Source of the DNA: Membranipora membranacea
Taxonomy: Eukaryota; Bryozoa; Gymnolaemata; Cheilostomatida; Membraniporidae
Assembly (NCBI GenBank): GCA_914767715.1
Contig: OU612075.1
Location: 6,942,001 to 7,006,000 of the forward strand
Length of the DNA stretch: 64,000 nt
Reading direction: 5' to 3'
This document shows positions 14,130 through 27,514 of the stretch, piece by piece (position 1 is the stretch's first letter; every line of letters begins with the position of its first letter). A program made the translations under genes and the position numbers. The notes beneath the pieces are model-generated. The model saw only the letters and a list, made by a program, of their open reading frames with translations, was not told where the DNA came from and did not search any database.

Positions 14130-14250
14130 TGGTTGGATCTCACCCGGAGCACAAAGCACAGACTTCCAAAACTTATGGAGCACAGGTCAAGTACTCTAAC
14201 CAACTGAGTCATTAAGCAGAGCCTCAGATAGCAGATAGCAAGTACGAGGA
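14130..14250 (-). repeat. tRNA-derived SINE-like fragment
   Basis: On the minus strand a segment reads TGACTCAGTTGGTTAGAGTA, very close to a tRNA D-arm/A-box, followed at the right distance by a degenerate B-box (GTGAGATCCAACC). It is too degenerate for a functional tRNA. Confidence 0.5.
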
Positions 14251-14379
14251 AACTTAGCTGATTCGGAACTGGCAAGTTAAGACTGGAAGCGTATGAAACT
14301 AGTTCATATACAATGTAAACGTAAATCACTTTTTATTAGCAGCTCTCCAGCTGTCTTTGCAGGCCATGAACATGAAATT

Positions 14380-14540
14380 CAACTTAGCACCCCCCTGTAC
14401 AAGGTAGGATTGGGCAAACTTAGCTGATATATGGAGAGCACACCCCCATTAGAAGCATGGGTAATAACTGAGATTCGAACCAGCAACCCTCAGATTGCCT
14501 AGCTCGAATCCCAATCACCACGGCATCTTGCCTGCCTAGT
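14380..14540 (-). repeat. SINE-like element with good B-box
   Basis: The minus strand has GATGCCGTGGTGATTGGG as A-box region and GGTTCGAATCT as B-box. A non-tRNA tail containing TAATGGGGGTGTGCTCTCC follows. This is the usual build of a tRNA-derived SINE. Confidence 0.5.
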
Positions 14541-14770
14541 AGTACATACCTTATAGAGGAGGTGCTAGGAGCACGCTCATAGACTATCTATACTCAGAAT
14601 TTCACACAAAGTCTCCGTGCTAGTACTTTGTGTTAGGAGCTGACATTGCAAGCAGCAGCTAACCTAAATACGAAATGAAAGCGTTTCTTAAGAGTTGAAT
14701 AAACATAAGGCAATGTAAGCGTACATGTTTTTAACAGAAACTTCCTCGTTGAATTATGCTTAATGTAACC

Positions 14771-14977
14771 CAGGGCCGTAGTTTAAAAAAAGGGTAGGGG
14801 AGGCAAAATTCCGAGGCAACTCAGAAGCATCGCCAGTAAGCACCTCCCCTAGCGATTTGAGACTCCCAGAAGAGCTGATGCAAACATGGATTTTTAAATC
14901 ATAGTGTTTTTAGGCCGCTGCATTTAGCTTGCTAGGGGAGGCAGTGCCTCCCTGCCTCCCCTAGAACTACGGGCCTG
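14771..14977. mobile_element. hAT-like MITE with CAGGGCCGTAGTT ends
   Basis: The left end CAGGGCCGTAGTT is mirrored by AACTACGGGCCTG on the right, 207 bp in all. A short GTAACC/TAACC repeat flanks it. The CAGGG start fits hAT-type ends, but only 5-6 bp of target duplication can be seen instead of 8. The inside holds no open frame. Confidence 0.6.
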
Positions 14978-15407
14978 TAACCGTAGTAGTTTTATGTTTA
15001 CTTATTGTTATTGGGGTTAAAAGTGTCATGAACTGATAATAGGACTGTTTTTTGATAGCATTACGTAATGCAGGTGTTCATTGTCGAGCCATAATATCAA
15101 ACTGATTGGTTTGCTTACAAATGGTTAGACAAGACAGGTTACGCTTTTAACAGAGTGGTGAAATGACCGCTTGATATTAAGAGTGCAACCAACATTCCAC
15201 TTGGTCTTCTACTATCTTACTCATCTTGCTCATGATAAAGCTTACTCAAAGCCGTCGGGCGAGGGGCAAAAGTCTGGGGGGCTCAGACTAACTCAAATGC
15301 TTTCCTTTTTTAAGTTGACCGGTGAACCCCTCCCCTTAACTGAATCTCAAGATTCTCAGAGCACAAGTTATCAGGACAAGAAAAATTCTAGTCCCTTCAG
15401 CCATAAC

Positions 15408-17910
15408 AGCATAGACAAACACACACAACACTAGACTGGACACTGTGTAGTAAATACTCTATCAAAAAGTGTCCTCATTAAATACTGTGACGCAACGACA
15501 TCTCACTGTGGTAGAAAAAGCAATGATGCATGTGTTTTTCGGAGTAATCTCCCTTTAATGCAGATAATTTTATAAATTTTATAGAATTTGTTTCTGAATA
15601 GCAGTATCAATCTTCTGCAGCACAGGTAACAGCTTTGTCTTTATTCTGTCTAACTCATCATGTATTTTGATTAAGCAAAAATGACATAGAAATATTAGTT
15701 AAACAGCATATCATACTTGCCAAGTAATCTAAATTAAAAAGTAGGAGATTTCAATTTACAGCGATACTGCACGTCATCGCAATGCTCCGAGGGTGCGAAG
15801 TACCCGAGCGATCCACATGGGGGTGTGAGGGCAGTGTGATCCTCCAACAGGGTCCGGGATAGAACCCGGCCGCTGATGCTCTGAGAGCGTTTCTAGCCAC
15901 TAGGAAGGGCTAAAAACGCATATTTGACACATTAGTCTATATTCTGTCTAACTCACCACTTATTTTGACTGAGCAAAAATGACATAGAAATATTAGTTAA
16001 ACAGTGATTGTAAATATAATGCTGATACTAAGTACCCATTGCAGCCTTAATCATGGTACTGAACATTTTGTAAATGAATGTACCTGCACGCTACACTGTC
16101 TCATCTCGAAGGCTATATAGCTATTTGCACTTGGAATCAAACTGAGCATCGTTTTTTTAGGAATATCCAATGTTGTCCATTAAATACAATGAATTGAAGG
16201 ATCTTTTGACACAATGCTTTAAAAAGATTATTTGGCAACAATTCTTCATTTTATAAGACAACTGCTGAACACCGGGTCACAAAAACCTTGTTGAAATACA
16301 TATGTAGTGGTTTGATTCTCATCAGTATATAATATCATTAAAGATTTTCTCCCAACCCCCTCAAAGCTCTCTATATTGTATTTTTGAAGAATATCATCTT
16401 CCCATATTATGCTCAAATTGTTTCATGGATTTATTTTCAGGTTTTGTTGTAAAGGATTCGATCTGCTAAAATTCTATATTAGATGTTCGGCAATAATCAT
16501 TAGCCATGAATTCTACATTTCCTAAAACAAGGACTGAAAACAGGTTCACAATCACCTTGCAGCAATATCCAATAATGCGTTGTGGTTCGATTCCCATCAG
16601 TATTATAATGGGATTTAGGATTTTCTTCTGATCCCCTTTAAAAATTCCAATCTAGAATTGCATTGAAGGAATCCATCTTTCACCATACAATGTTACAAGA
16701 TTATCTTGTGTGTTGTATTAGTTGATGCATCAGTTTAATTAAGCCAAGTATGTCTGAATGACCCCTGACTGTCTTGATAAGCTTGTTGAACCCCCTTACC
16801 CTACAACAAAGCTTGCGATAACAGGCTAGACCACCAAATGCTATTTGTTACCAGCAAAAATATAATTTGTATGGTTGGTATATACCTGTATTGATATCCC
16901 CAAGTGTATGAGGCTGGCTGCTCATTATTAGTTCTTATTATACATAATTTTTTAAGGTGAATACATTCTTAGAAGTCAAAAACTAAACTGCTCTGAGTGT
17001 GCGGATTTTTAAGTGCAACTAGTGATCCCTCAGCAGCGGACTGCTCTCTATTCTGCTGCAAGAATCGGGAGGCCTCAAACCAAGGAGTGCTCAGCTCACT
17101 AACCCAGTTGTAGATAAAAATTACCATGCAGCAGAAAGGGCAGTCCAACACTTTATTGGTACCATAGGGTTTGCGCCGAATTTGGCTAATATGGTTGTCA
17201 CCCGTACATTATCGTACATATTACTCAACAAGATTCATTGCACATTTCAACTTCACTCTTTAAACTCTTGTTCTGTGGTATGCTCTAGTTCCCAGCCATC
17301 ACAAAATAACAAAGCTAGCCCTAGAAAAACGATGCTTGGTTTGAATCCAAGTGCGTAAAACTATATATGTTATCATTGCCTTCGAGATGAAATCATTTGC
17401 GATCAAATATGTGTTTTTAGCCCTTCCTAGTGGCGAGAAACGCTCTCAGAGCATCAGCGGCCGGGTCCTATCACGGATCCTATTGGGTGGATCACACTGC
17501 CCTCAAACCCCCATGTGGATCGCTCGGGTACTTCGCACCCTCGGAGCATTGCAATGACGTGCAGTATCGCTGTAAATTGAAATCTCCTACTTTTTAATTT
17601 AGATTACTTGGCAAGTATGATATGCTGTTTAACTAATATTTCTATGTCATATTTGCTTAATCAAAATAAGTGATGAGTTAGACAGAATAAAGACAAAGCT
17701 GTTACCTGTGCTGCAGAAGATTGATGCTGCTATTCAGAATCAAATTCTATAAAATTTATAAAATTATCTGCATCAAAGGGAGATTACTCTGAAAAACACA
17801 TGCATCATTGCTTTTTCCACCACAGTGAGATGTCGTTGCGTCGCAGTATTTAATTAGGACACTTTTTAATGCTCCGTGTCCAGTCTAGTGTTGTGTGTTT
17901 TATCTATGCT
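15408..17910. mobile_element. 2.5-kb foldback element with 0.5-kb inverted repeats
   Basis: Left arm 15,408-15,929 is matched in reverse by 17,402-17,910. Shared blocks include AGCATAGAC, ACACACAACACTAGACTGG, a GATGCATGTGTTTTTC block and the GC-rich GCATCAGCGGCCGGGT block. ATAAC stands on both outer sides (15,403-15,407 and 17,911-17,915), a likely 5-bp target duplication. Part of the arm is repeated directly at about 15,938-16,001. The 1.47-kb centre has no transposase that I can recognise, so the element looks non-autonomous. Confidence 0.8.
16765..16829. repeat. Small palindromic element, CTGTCTTGA type
   Basis: CTGTCTTGATAAGCTTG on the left meets CAAAGCTTGCGATAACAGGCTAG on the right. Same family as 1,296-1,361. 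It lies inside the foldback element, so it is probably a later insertion. Confidence 0.45.
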
Positions 17911-17914
17911 ATAA

Positions 17915-19113
17915 CAGCACCAAAAATTGATCAGTTTTGGATGAAGTGGGTCTGCCAACAGAGTGACCCTGAAGGATTTACTCACGCAGACAAAAAAGGT
18001 ATAAGTTTGTCTCTGGCAAAATCGAGAAACAATTGAATCCTCTCCATTGAAATAATTTGAACGCAAAATTGATTTCTGATATTGATACAAACGCTATTAA
18101 TTCTCTGGTACAGATACTGGCAACACCTCGCAAGCTGCGTCATGGATATCAAATCTTACGTGACAAAACCTTCCTTTACATTAGCAGAATATTGTAAAAG
18201 TTGCGCTGGCAGCATATCATAAGTAATTACCTACATACTTATTGTATGGATGAAAAGTGCATCGATACCAATATTGAGCTATGCAGCCCCTCGTGAGTTT
18301 TCTGATGCAGGGTCAGTTTGAATATCGTGAAACCTTGTTCTAATGAAATTATGTTTTTTGGATATGTTGTCATCAAATCAAATGTAAAAAATATAAATAA
18401 TGCTGGAGTTATTGAACACTGGATTTCTATTGACATTCTGGATAAGTACAGCATTTTCAATTACTGCTACAAAATGGGTAACCATAATCCTCATACAAAT
18501 TAAATTTCATTAATTTACATCATTACTGTAATAGTTGATGGCAAAGCAGCCAAACAATTAAGTTTCTCTCAAAAAATATTTAAAGGAACCATATTCAATA
18601 TTTGCCACATAACAGTTCAACATTCACGACGTTTTTAAAATACTACAATAATTCACAATAAGTTTGAGTCGCCCAATTTGGCAAGAGAGAGTAGCTTGCA
18701 AATTCAAACTATGTGTAGTTTTTGTTGTGAAATAGGGAACTGTTTGAGGAAATAAAAACAGAAATTCTCAATTAAAATAAAAGCACACTTCAAATAATAT
18801 GCAAAGAGTTCATACAAACATCTTGGCATACAAATTGGAAAAGCAGTAGTTTTTGTATATCCTTAAAAATCAGTTTCTTATAAATCGGTAAATAGAATTA
18901 GTATAACATAAATGTAATAAATGTATCAAAAATATAAAAAAGGTATATTATTCAACACTGAATCTACCCATAAATTTTGCTGCAAATCCACAACTGAGAA
19001 GAACATGGTTGGTTGAAATGACGCTCATCACATTATTAATATGTTGCGACCAGGATATCAAAAATAAATAGTTTTGTTGACACAGTATCTACTTCACCTT
19101 TTCTCATAATTAA
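17915..19113. other. Spacer and 3' flank of gene B
   Basis: AT-rich sequence to the left of the gene B stop codon. It must hold the 3' UTR and the poly(A) site, which I cannot place with confidence. No gene recognised. Confidence 0.5.
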
Positions 19114-21195
19114 TCACTTCACCCCAAAGTTGGAGTAGTCATTGAAATCCGACAGGTAGGAAGACACAAAGTCATACAGAAGCTCAAAGCTTTCCTGGAA
19201 ATACAAAAATGATTAGATGATTTGTAGTCTAACGTACCTTTTCTAAGTTTAAGTAACTATTCAAAAAAATAGCTCACACCATCCCTTGGTAAAGATTCAT
19301 TTTCTACAACATATTTTTGAGATTGTAACTAACAATTTGATTGCGAAGCCAACATAACACAGCCATATCTAGGATAGCCGTATGTGTTGGAAAGGAGTGG
19401 AAAATTTGTAGCAAAGTCGCCTGTGCAGTAAACATATGTACACATTAGCTCATCAATTCATAATATAGGAACTAAATTGAAGCAACAATGCACTTACATA
19501 ATCGGGAATGAACTGAGGACGACTTCGACGGGCCAGCTTTAGTTCTAGTACAATGTCCACCTCCTGTTCAATTCTGGCTCTCTGATACAGATTCAGGGCC
19601 ACTATAAGAAGACCAGTCAGTCTGCTACCATTCCTGTAATTATATGAAGATTGAAGATGAAGACGGAATAAACACATTCCCACACTACCACCGAGACTAC
19701 ACTTTTAACATGTGTATTTCTCATCGTCAGAGTCACTTTTAGTGTGAGTACCTAACATGTTCCTGCCCTAATTGATGAAACTGACGTCGGTCATCACATC
19801 AACTTCCCTCTGATGGTACTCATGCTAAGTGAATTAATTCACTCTCCATCAATCAGATATATACATACAATACTATATCACATATATGCTTAATAATACA
19901 AAATCTTATTATGTCTATGTGATATCACATCATCAGTGTGATACATTGCAACTGTTTTGAAAGTCGCCTAAGTCTTAATAACATGCTATACATTTTGGGA
20001 AATAGATAAAGAACATTGGTTATCGAACAGTTGTATAATTTACCCGCATAGCACAGTAACGACATCATGTCCCGATGTTACATATTTCTCTAGTTTAGTG
20101 CACAGACTAACTAACTGAGCTGCTGAGGGGAGGTTACTTCTCATCTTTACTTCAATATGCAGCACTTCACGAGTTATCTATATGTATGAGAATAAAAGTC
20201 ATCCATCAATAAGTGAGTACTTTTTTTGTTATGACCTTACCTACAGCTCATCCAAAACGACTGTCACAAGGTGCCAATTGCTATATATATATACCTATGG
20301 TAGTTTGAGATCTGGGTATGGCACGTTTGAGATGAGTGCCATGTTGTTAGATTAGGAATTTTAGAAAAACTTCTGATGTGATACAAAACATATGATAAGC
20401 AATAATTTTAAAAGCGACTCAACCTATTGTACTAGGGATCTCAGACTCATTTTGCACTTAAGAGTAACATAGTCATAGCATGTCCCTTTGCTGTCAATCA
20501 TTTCGAGCACAATACACCTCAAAGCCAACAATCACAAATGTGAATGCGGATGGCTGTTGGTTCACCTTGGAGCTAGTCGAGCACAGTAGTGTGGTTTCTG
20601 TAGCGCTGAGGCCGTCAGCAGTTCTCTCCGTGATCTGGTTTGATGAGAGACACTTCACTTTTATTTCAGAATATGTCTGTGGTGTATCAAGTTCGTCAGG
20701 CCAATAGAGGTCCTCATCCTGTTAACAAATAAGGGGTATCTGTTAGGGGTTGGAAGTTGTCCTTCTTCTATACACAAGCTATTTGCAACATTTTAGTACA
20801 ATACGGTAAAAACTTTCTGGTTTTTTTTAGACTGGTTGTGCAAATCATAACTAAATATCAAACATTTGGATACTATGTCATGTTGACTTTACCATGGTGT
20901 AAATCAGTTAAACATGTGGGCTCAAATACGAATAAAATATATGAGATTTATTATGTATAGTAGTGATATTATTTTCAACCATTTTCAATCACAAAAAAAG
21001 TCAAAATTATGATTGGATACCGGTTGTAGTCTAGCCACACTCACCAAGCAATCATTCAGATAGACAATGACAGATGTCTTCTTCTCTATGATCAGAGACC
21101 AAAAATCTGCTCTGGTGTCTGGGAATGGTGTTTGTGTAGCAATGAAACCTCTCCTCGTCTGATAGGACTGTAGACAAGAAAAACACTGATATATA

Positions 21196-21470
21196 TTCAC
21201 GGATTAGGGTAACATATCTGACCCTGAGCAGGCAAATGGAAATTTATGTATGATTGCTGGATTCGATTTCTCATCTTTGATTGGCTCAAAAGTTCAGTAA
21301 TGTTACAACCGACCCCTGGCAGAACATTTGTCAAGTAGCTTGCCTGAGTTTTTAAAGATCGTTGCTGGGATATCAACCAATGCATAACGTTTAAGATGCC
21401 AGAATTTTTGCTAGATCCGATTACTGACACCAAGTTATAAAATACTGATTTGATTTTTCCACCGATAGCC
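21196..21470. repeat. Dispersed 250-bp repeat, copy 2
   Basis: Inverted relative to 3,706-3,968. It sits in the gene B intron between exons 23 and 24, close to the exon 24 acceptor. No open frame is shared by the copies, so it is probably a non-autonomous element. Confidence 0.6.
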
Positions 21471-23465
21471 ATCCTGTACAATCGACCACTAACTTATCAA
21501 TTCACTGAAGAGGAATAATTACACAAACCAGCTCATAATTGTCATAGGTTCTGATTTTGCGTGTACTGTATGGGCACATAAAAATAACTATATTGAAATA
21601 GTAGGCCTATGTTTATCGTTATGTAGGGGAGCAGCCCGGTTTGGGTTATTGGTTCAGGGAAATGTATTACAAACAAAACCATCACTAATTTTGCCATCAT
21701 TGATAATTACTCACATCAACGGTGACCGCATTAATGTAATCATCTGGAGTAGACTTTCCGGCTAATATTACTCTTGCGTTATCCACTGCAAAAAAAAAGA
21801 AGCCAATCTTACCTTTATGATCTGATCTACATCAGAACAGTTGACATGAATTACCTTATACCATGGTATGAGTCAACTTATAACTGGCCACATTCTCACA
21901 AAGAGCTGATAGCCAGAAAAAAAAGGTAAGATATAGACTACCACTTTCAAAATACCCTGAGACAAAATATTTTGAACACTTTTGCAGCTTTCATTTATCA
22001 ATTATAATGCGCCAGATTACGGGACATGTCAGCAAATTACTGAAGTATATACACCTATTAAACAAACACTAATGAGGGAGAAGCTGGTTTTGACTGTGGG
22101 TGAATAAACAATGCCTTCAAATCATACCCTAGTGTACCATGTAAAAGGTTATGAGCAGCATTCTTCACTTATTGTTAACCAAAATACCGATATATGATTA
22201 AATGGGCAATCTCACTCACATGGTAATACCCTTCCATCTCTGTTTTTGCTTTGGTTTTCCTCCATGTTACCATGAGAGAAAGCTGTTGGCTTGAGAATAG
22301 GTGAGGTAAGTCGAGTCTTGTTAAACTGATCCTTCATAATGGTTGGATTTCCTCGGCGAGGCTACCAAGAAAATCAGCAATAACATTGGGTCATGTTCTT
22401 GGATCATGCAGGATAGACATATCATCTATGAATGTATTGTTTAGGACAGAGATATTTGATATATTTTTAAGTTGTGCCCTCTTCTTAAGTAGGGACATAA
22501 CTCATAACGTTTAGGTCTTGCAACAATGATGTGTTGATTGACATATGCAAATTTTATCTTATAATTTGATTGCTGTAAGAGTCAGAGTAAAAGACAATCA
22601 CAAAAAAACAGACCTACAAAGCCAACATTGTCTATTTGTAAATTATATTCATATTAATTCAAATACCATTCGCGTGTAAAAAGAAACAAATATCTGATGC
22701 GAAGGATTTTTTAGGTAGGTGTGTAGAAAGATGAGATCTGACCGCAAAACGGCTACAAGACCATAAACAAAAAATGGGTTTTCTAATTCCCAAAGACGTG
22801 CATCTTTCTGACTGCATGTTCAGTATTTAGTTATGTTTGATCCATTGTCTAATTAGATAAGAATTTTATACTTACCTGTTTCCATTTATCGAGGACAGAC
22901 TGGAACTGTGAACAATCTACAGCTGTATCACCACAAGTAAGAGCCTCTGATACAATACTGTACAGGAATGAGTATTGTGTCTATAAATGAACACAAAAAC
23001 TATGTACAATGTATGAAGAAGTGCCTAACATTGTGTGACACCAGATAAAACACGCCCACAACTATTTCGGAGCACAATCGGATTAGCCAAGTAGAGCCTT
23101 CTGAGCTAGGTTAGATTGTTGGCCTGGAGGTGGTTGCTGTCTCACACTGACAAGCTATTCAGCCTGGTTTGATTGTATCAGGGCTATGCCTCCCAGTTGT
23201 CCATCTGTTTAAGTTTACCCTTTCGCCTCTTTGAAAAGGGGGAGATGGATACTTTTAAGGTATTAGGTGGGAATCAAGGCATTGTGTGGAACAAATCTTT
23301 GAGGTGAAATTAACCATGATGAAGATATAAGTTATCAACAGCAGAGAAAAGCAGTAAAAACAGTGCAACTCAATATGCAAAGCAGATATATAATATCAGA
23401 GACCGAACTGCGAATATTATTATTATTACATTGAAGTATTCACAAATTGTCTGCGCGAAAGCACA

Positions 23466-23485
23466 CCCCCCCCCCCCCCCCCCCC
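23466..23485. repeat. Poly-C tract of 20 bases in gene B intron
   Basis: An unbroken C run lies 27 nt left of exon 20 of gene B, close to the splice donor. Similar runs occur near 1,350, 62,578 and 63,681, and a G run near 56,512. Run length may be uncertain in the assembly. Confidence 0.85.
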
Positions 23486-25592
23486 GTCTTTAGTTTCATA
23501 ATAACTACTCACAGCAGTTTGCACCATCTGTGTTCTCTGAAGTCTCATATTATGTACACATCTCATCACATTAATAGTCTGATGTCCGGATTTCTTAGAG
23601 TCATTTGCCTCATCTACCAGGAGATCTAAGCCGATAAATGTTCCAGTCCGACCCACTCCGGCACTGGTAAAATGGCAATCACAGAGAATCATATTTTAGG
23701 TTTAGCGAAAACACCAGATAGACTATCTGTTAGCTTATATTAGGCAATTTTAGAATTAATTTTCTCAGAGTGTGCTCAAACAACAAAAAAATTACACCAC
23801 CAAATGATTTTTTTTCTACTTGCTAAAGGTGAATGAAGAACAAGAGTGTCCTCTATTGTTCAAAGTATAGGCAAAAATAAGTAATTGTTTGGTTTTGGTT
23901 CTTTCTCATAAGTGAAACTGGCAACCTATTGTATTGCAGTTCCAAACTTGACTTGTCAATTATAAAAAAGCACTCTGGCTCTCTGGCGCACTGGCATTGA
24001 ACAACAGGTTTTTTATTTGTGATAAATTAATTTTCAAATTTGTTTTACCTGCAATGAACGATGACAGGATTTTTGTGTGAGTTCATGTCTTGCTTGACTC
24101 GATGTCTCAAGCTAAGAAGTCCTGATGTTGTGGGTACTCCGTGATCAGGCCACTGGGTAAAGTGGAAGTGCTTAACGTGTTTAGCAGGACCCTGCAAAAT
24201 TAAACTCAAATTCTGCAACAATGAAAACCAGATAACAAAACATGGTTTGAATTTAATGTCAATAGAAGTAAATAACACCATTAAAATCATTAACAAAGAA
24301 ACCAAGGTCCCATGGAGATTTTCACTCATTAAGTATCAGTGTTTATGTTTTATGTACTAAAACATGCGAAAGAACATTGTGTGTGAAAAAATGATAAATT
24401 GGATGAATTGTAGATATCACTGATACATACAGAGACTAGACGGTGAATAGCCTATGCATGGGAGTCTTCTATCTATTCAATCAGCCACTCTTCTAAACTC
24501 ACATTTTTGAAGGCGTACTTCAATTTTCTGACCACATACTCTGCAAACTGCTGTTCCTCGACAAGTGTGATGGTGAAATTACCAATTGTCAGTTTACCTG
24601 TGACCTCAGGCCAGTACACAGCACACTTCAGCTATGGAAAAAGATCTCGTATAATTATAAATGCATACGGTCGAAGAATGTGCTGAACATATTAGATCTC
24701 TCCTATCCATAATCTCTTGTACACAGTACAGCGCAACTCGGCCACATCAGAAGATTTGTTTAAAAGTTTTACTCAAATAAAAATTAATAATTATTATTTT
24801 TTTTGAGCAACCATTGCGAGGGGTTATTCAATCTGTAGCAGAAGAGGTTTGTCACAACTCTGTTGCCGCTATTATTGATCTAATCTACAACTACACAACA
24901 AAAAAATCAAAATATTGAAATATATATCCGACGGAAATATGTATACCTTCCCGGCTTCTATCGGATTCGTGAGCATAACAATTGTTGACGATTTTGTGTC
25001 ATTGATAAGTCTCCACATGTCCTCTTTTGTGGTTTTATTTGGTCCTGTAACAGCGATTACATGTATAATACAAGGGAATATCCATACGAAATCAACAACT
25101 GATCACTAAAATCTAATCGGAATGATTTTGCCATGCGATGCATTTCTAACATGAAGTATTCCTCTCAATTAGTCAGAATCTTTCCATTGGAGTGTGAATT
25201 AAGCCTCTAAACTCTAGAGCAGACATCTCACCTTGGGAAGCTATGAAACGTTCTTTTCCTTTGTAATCCTGTCCAATTATTAATAACATAAGATTAACAA
25301 AACTGGTATCTTATCCAATAACATTATTACATTTTTATGTGAGGGCAGAGAAATCAATTAATGATCAAAAACAGCACTCAAGCAATTTTCAGTCTTTGTC
25401 TCGGACCTATCTATGTACAAAATTGAGCATCAAGTTCGAAGGGGTTCTGCAGTGCAAGGAACAAAGAACTATTGAGCCCCCAATGCTGCCGATTGCTGTA
25501 TTTTAATAGGCTTTTGTTCATGTTCTGACTGCAAAGAAGGAAGTTGTTATTGATCTTACCTTGATGTAGTTAGCATTGACGTAATCGCTGTC

Positions 25593-25595
25593 TTA
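25593..25595 (-). other. In-frame TAA in gene B exon 15 (D1)
   Basis: The minus strand reads GGC TAA GAC AGC, where gene A has GGT TAT GAA AGC and gene C has GGC TAT GAT AGT. One T to A change turns the tyrosine before SDY-(I/V)-NANY into a stop, which would remove nearly all of D1 and D2. Confidence 0.88.
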
Positions 25596-27500
25596 GCCGT
25601 GAGACATTTCTAATTTTACTCTATTCGCGTCAGCTTAAGAAACACAAAAAAAAGATAAATATTCCATTTTCATTTAGTTTTTTAAGAAGTGAAATATAGA
25701 ATGAAATTTAAAATCAGAAGATTAAAATTTGCATACGTTATCTGATTGAGCCTGTTGAGTATATTCAAATATGGCTCTGGTTTCTTACTTGCTGTGATGT
25801 TTTTGAATCTATTTTTATCCACATTCTTGGGAATCCTGCCAACCTTGCAGATGAGCTCAGGACTTCCAACTTTCTGTAAATAAGATTTAAAATAAATCTG
25901 ATTGCCTGTCTATCTGTATGGTCATGAGCATTGTTATCTATATTTGTGAAAGGGACCAGGATAGAAGTACTATATCTAACTGGAGTGGTGAAGAATTTTG
26001 ACAATAGTGGAATGTACATATATTGTGGCCTTGATATGCTGTTGAGTGGTGTTTTGACCCACCAGAAATAGCTTTGGATTTTGTGGTTTAGTCCCGGGGG
26101 GAATTTTGGCCCTGGAACTTTTGCATTGTACACCATAACAAATCTATGTAACTGTGACCAACAAAATAATATGTAATTGCACTTTGAGTATCTATATCTA
26201 ATTTGGAGGAGAGAATACTACCATGTGGTGTAATAAGATTCTCTAGATGTGATTGGGCCAGCTAATCTAGACCAGAAAACACAGCCCGGCCCATTATTGC
26301 CCACTTGCACAGTGTGGCCCACCAAAACCGTCAGGCATGATTTTCAGTTCGGCCAAGCTCATTGGAATCAGAATTGCCCATATAAAACTGGCCAAGTGTG
26401 GACAAAGGTCTGTCCACACTGGGCTATATCTGGCTAAATAAACGGAGATTATTCACACAGTATTTTGTTTCATAGGTCAAAAACCTACATTGAACTCTTC
26501 CCTGAATGGAAAAGTTGGATTGTTCTGATGTTCAGTCTGTACAATCTTATATATATCTTGTACTGGGATATCGTGGGCATCAGGCAGAGAGGAGCCCATG
26601 TTCTGATATGTATCCCTTTCTTCATCAACCATCTGTCTGCGTGTCGGGACGGGTGGTGCTGTCTCTCCATCAGAATCATTTCTGACTTGAGGATTTATGG
26701 CAACTTCAGGCATGACTGGAGTTTGTGGCCTCTCCGCATCTGAGATGAAATATGAGGTAAAGACAACAAGAATTAGATTAGATTAGATCATTTATTTGGT
26801 AATATTGTCAATGACATAAATATTATCATCATAGTGTTGGAATGTCTCTGCTATTTAAAACTTAATACTAACAGGTATAAAACTATTTAGAAATCAGCTG
26901 GTCCTTACTTTTGGCAAAAGGTATGGGCATGAATAGCAGTCATTTAAAATATGTTCATCCCACTTGGCATAGTTCGTGGTTAAAATATGAACCTTTCGAC
27001 TAAGTAACTAGTGATGTCCACAGAAAAGTTGTTACGGATAAGATGTTTAAAAACCAAGCTCAATCTCCATGCCTCTCAGTGCGTGCGTGCGTGGGTCGCG
27101 TGCGATATTCTTAAAGATTGTGATTTTGATTGTCTGAGGGTGAGAATTAAAATATTTGTACACTATTGATCGAAGAAGTTAGAATTGGAAAACGGCTGAT
27201 AAAACCACCCAAGTGTTAAAGTGAGCAGATGTGACTACATTTAAGACCATCCCTTTATCTCTGTCGTGAGAGGCCACATCGGCCAAGCTACTATTGTATG
27301 TGACAAAAGTGACTGTGCACCATTGGAGTATTTGAGAATCTTTAAACCAGTTCCATAACCTAGTGGTGGATATACCAGCGATTGGGTCGTAATCAGGTGT
27401 CTGACATTAAGCCCCTGGCAGATAATATAAGGGCTTGAATACAGCAGAATACTGAGGTGTTTTCTAAAGGAAAATCAACCATGAAGCAAGTTATACGTAC

Positions 27501-27514
27501 CTTGTCGTTTTGAG
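27501..27514 (-). other. 14-nt microexon that replaces exon 12 in gene B
   Basis: The sequence around it aligns with the gene A microexon (the downstream intron begins GTACGTATAACTTG, against GTATGTATAACTTG in A). It is 14 nt, six fewer than in A, so it keeps the phase 2 to 1 change, and it codes SKRQ. I find no recognisable coding exon 12 in the following intron; only its old acceptor region can be followed near 27,445-27,490. Without this microexon, exons 11 and 13 of gene B would be out of frame. Confidence 0.6.

Noticed and set aside
15171-15434. Plus-strand open frame of 87 codons beside the foldback element
   Set aside because: It runs into the inverted-repeat arm, and the other arm does not preserve a protein. 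No transposase motif.
23100-23250. Possible SINE pair with 53,520-53,830
   Set aside because: Both hold a GGTTTG-T-CGGATCAGG-like stretch and short similar pieces, but the match is too patchy to define an element.
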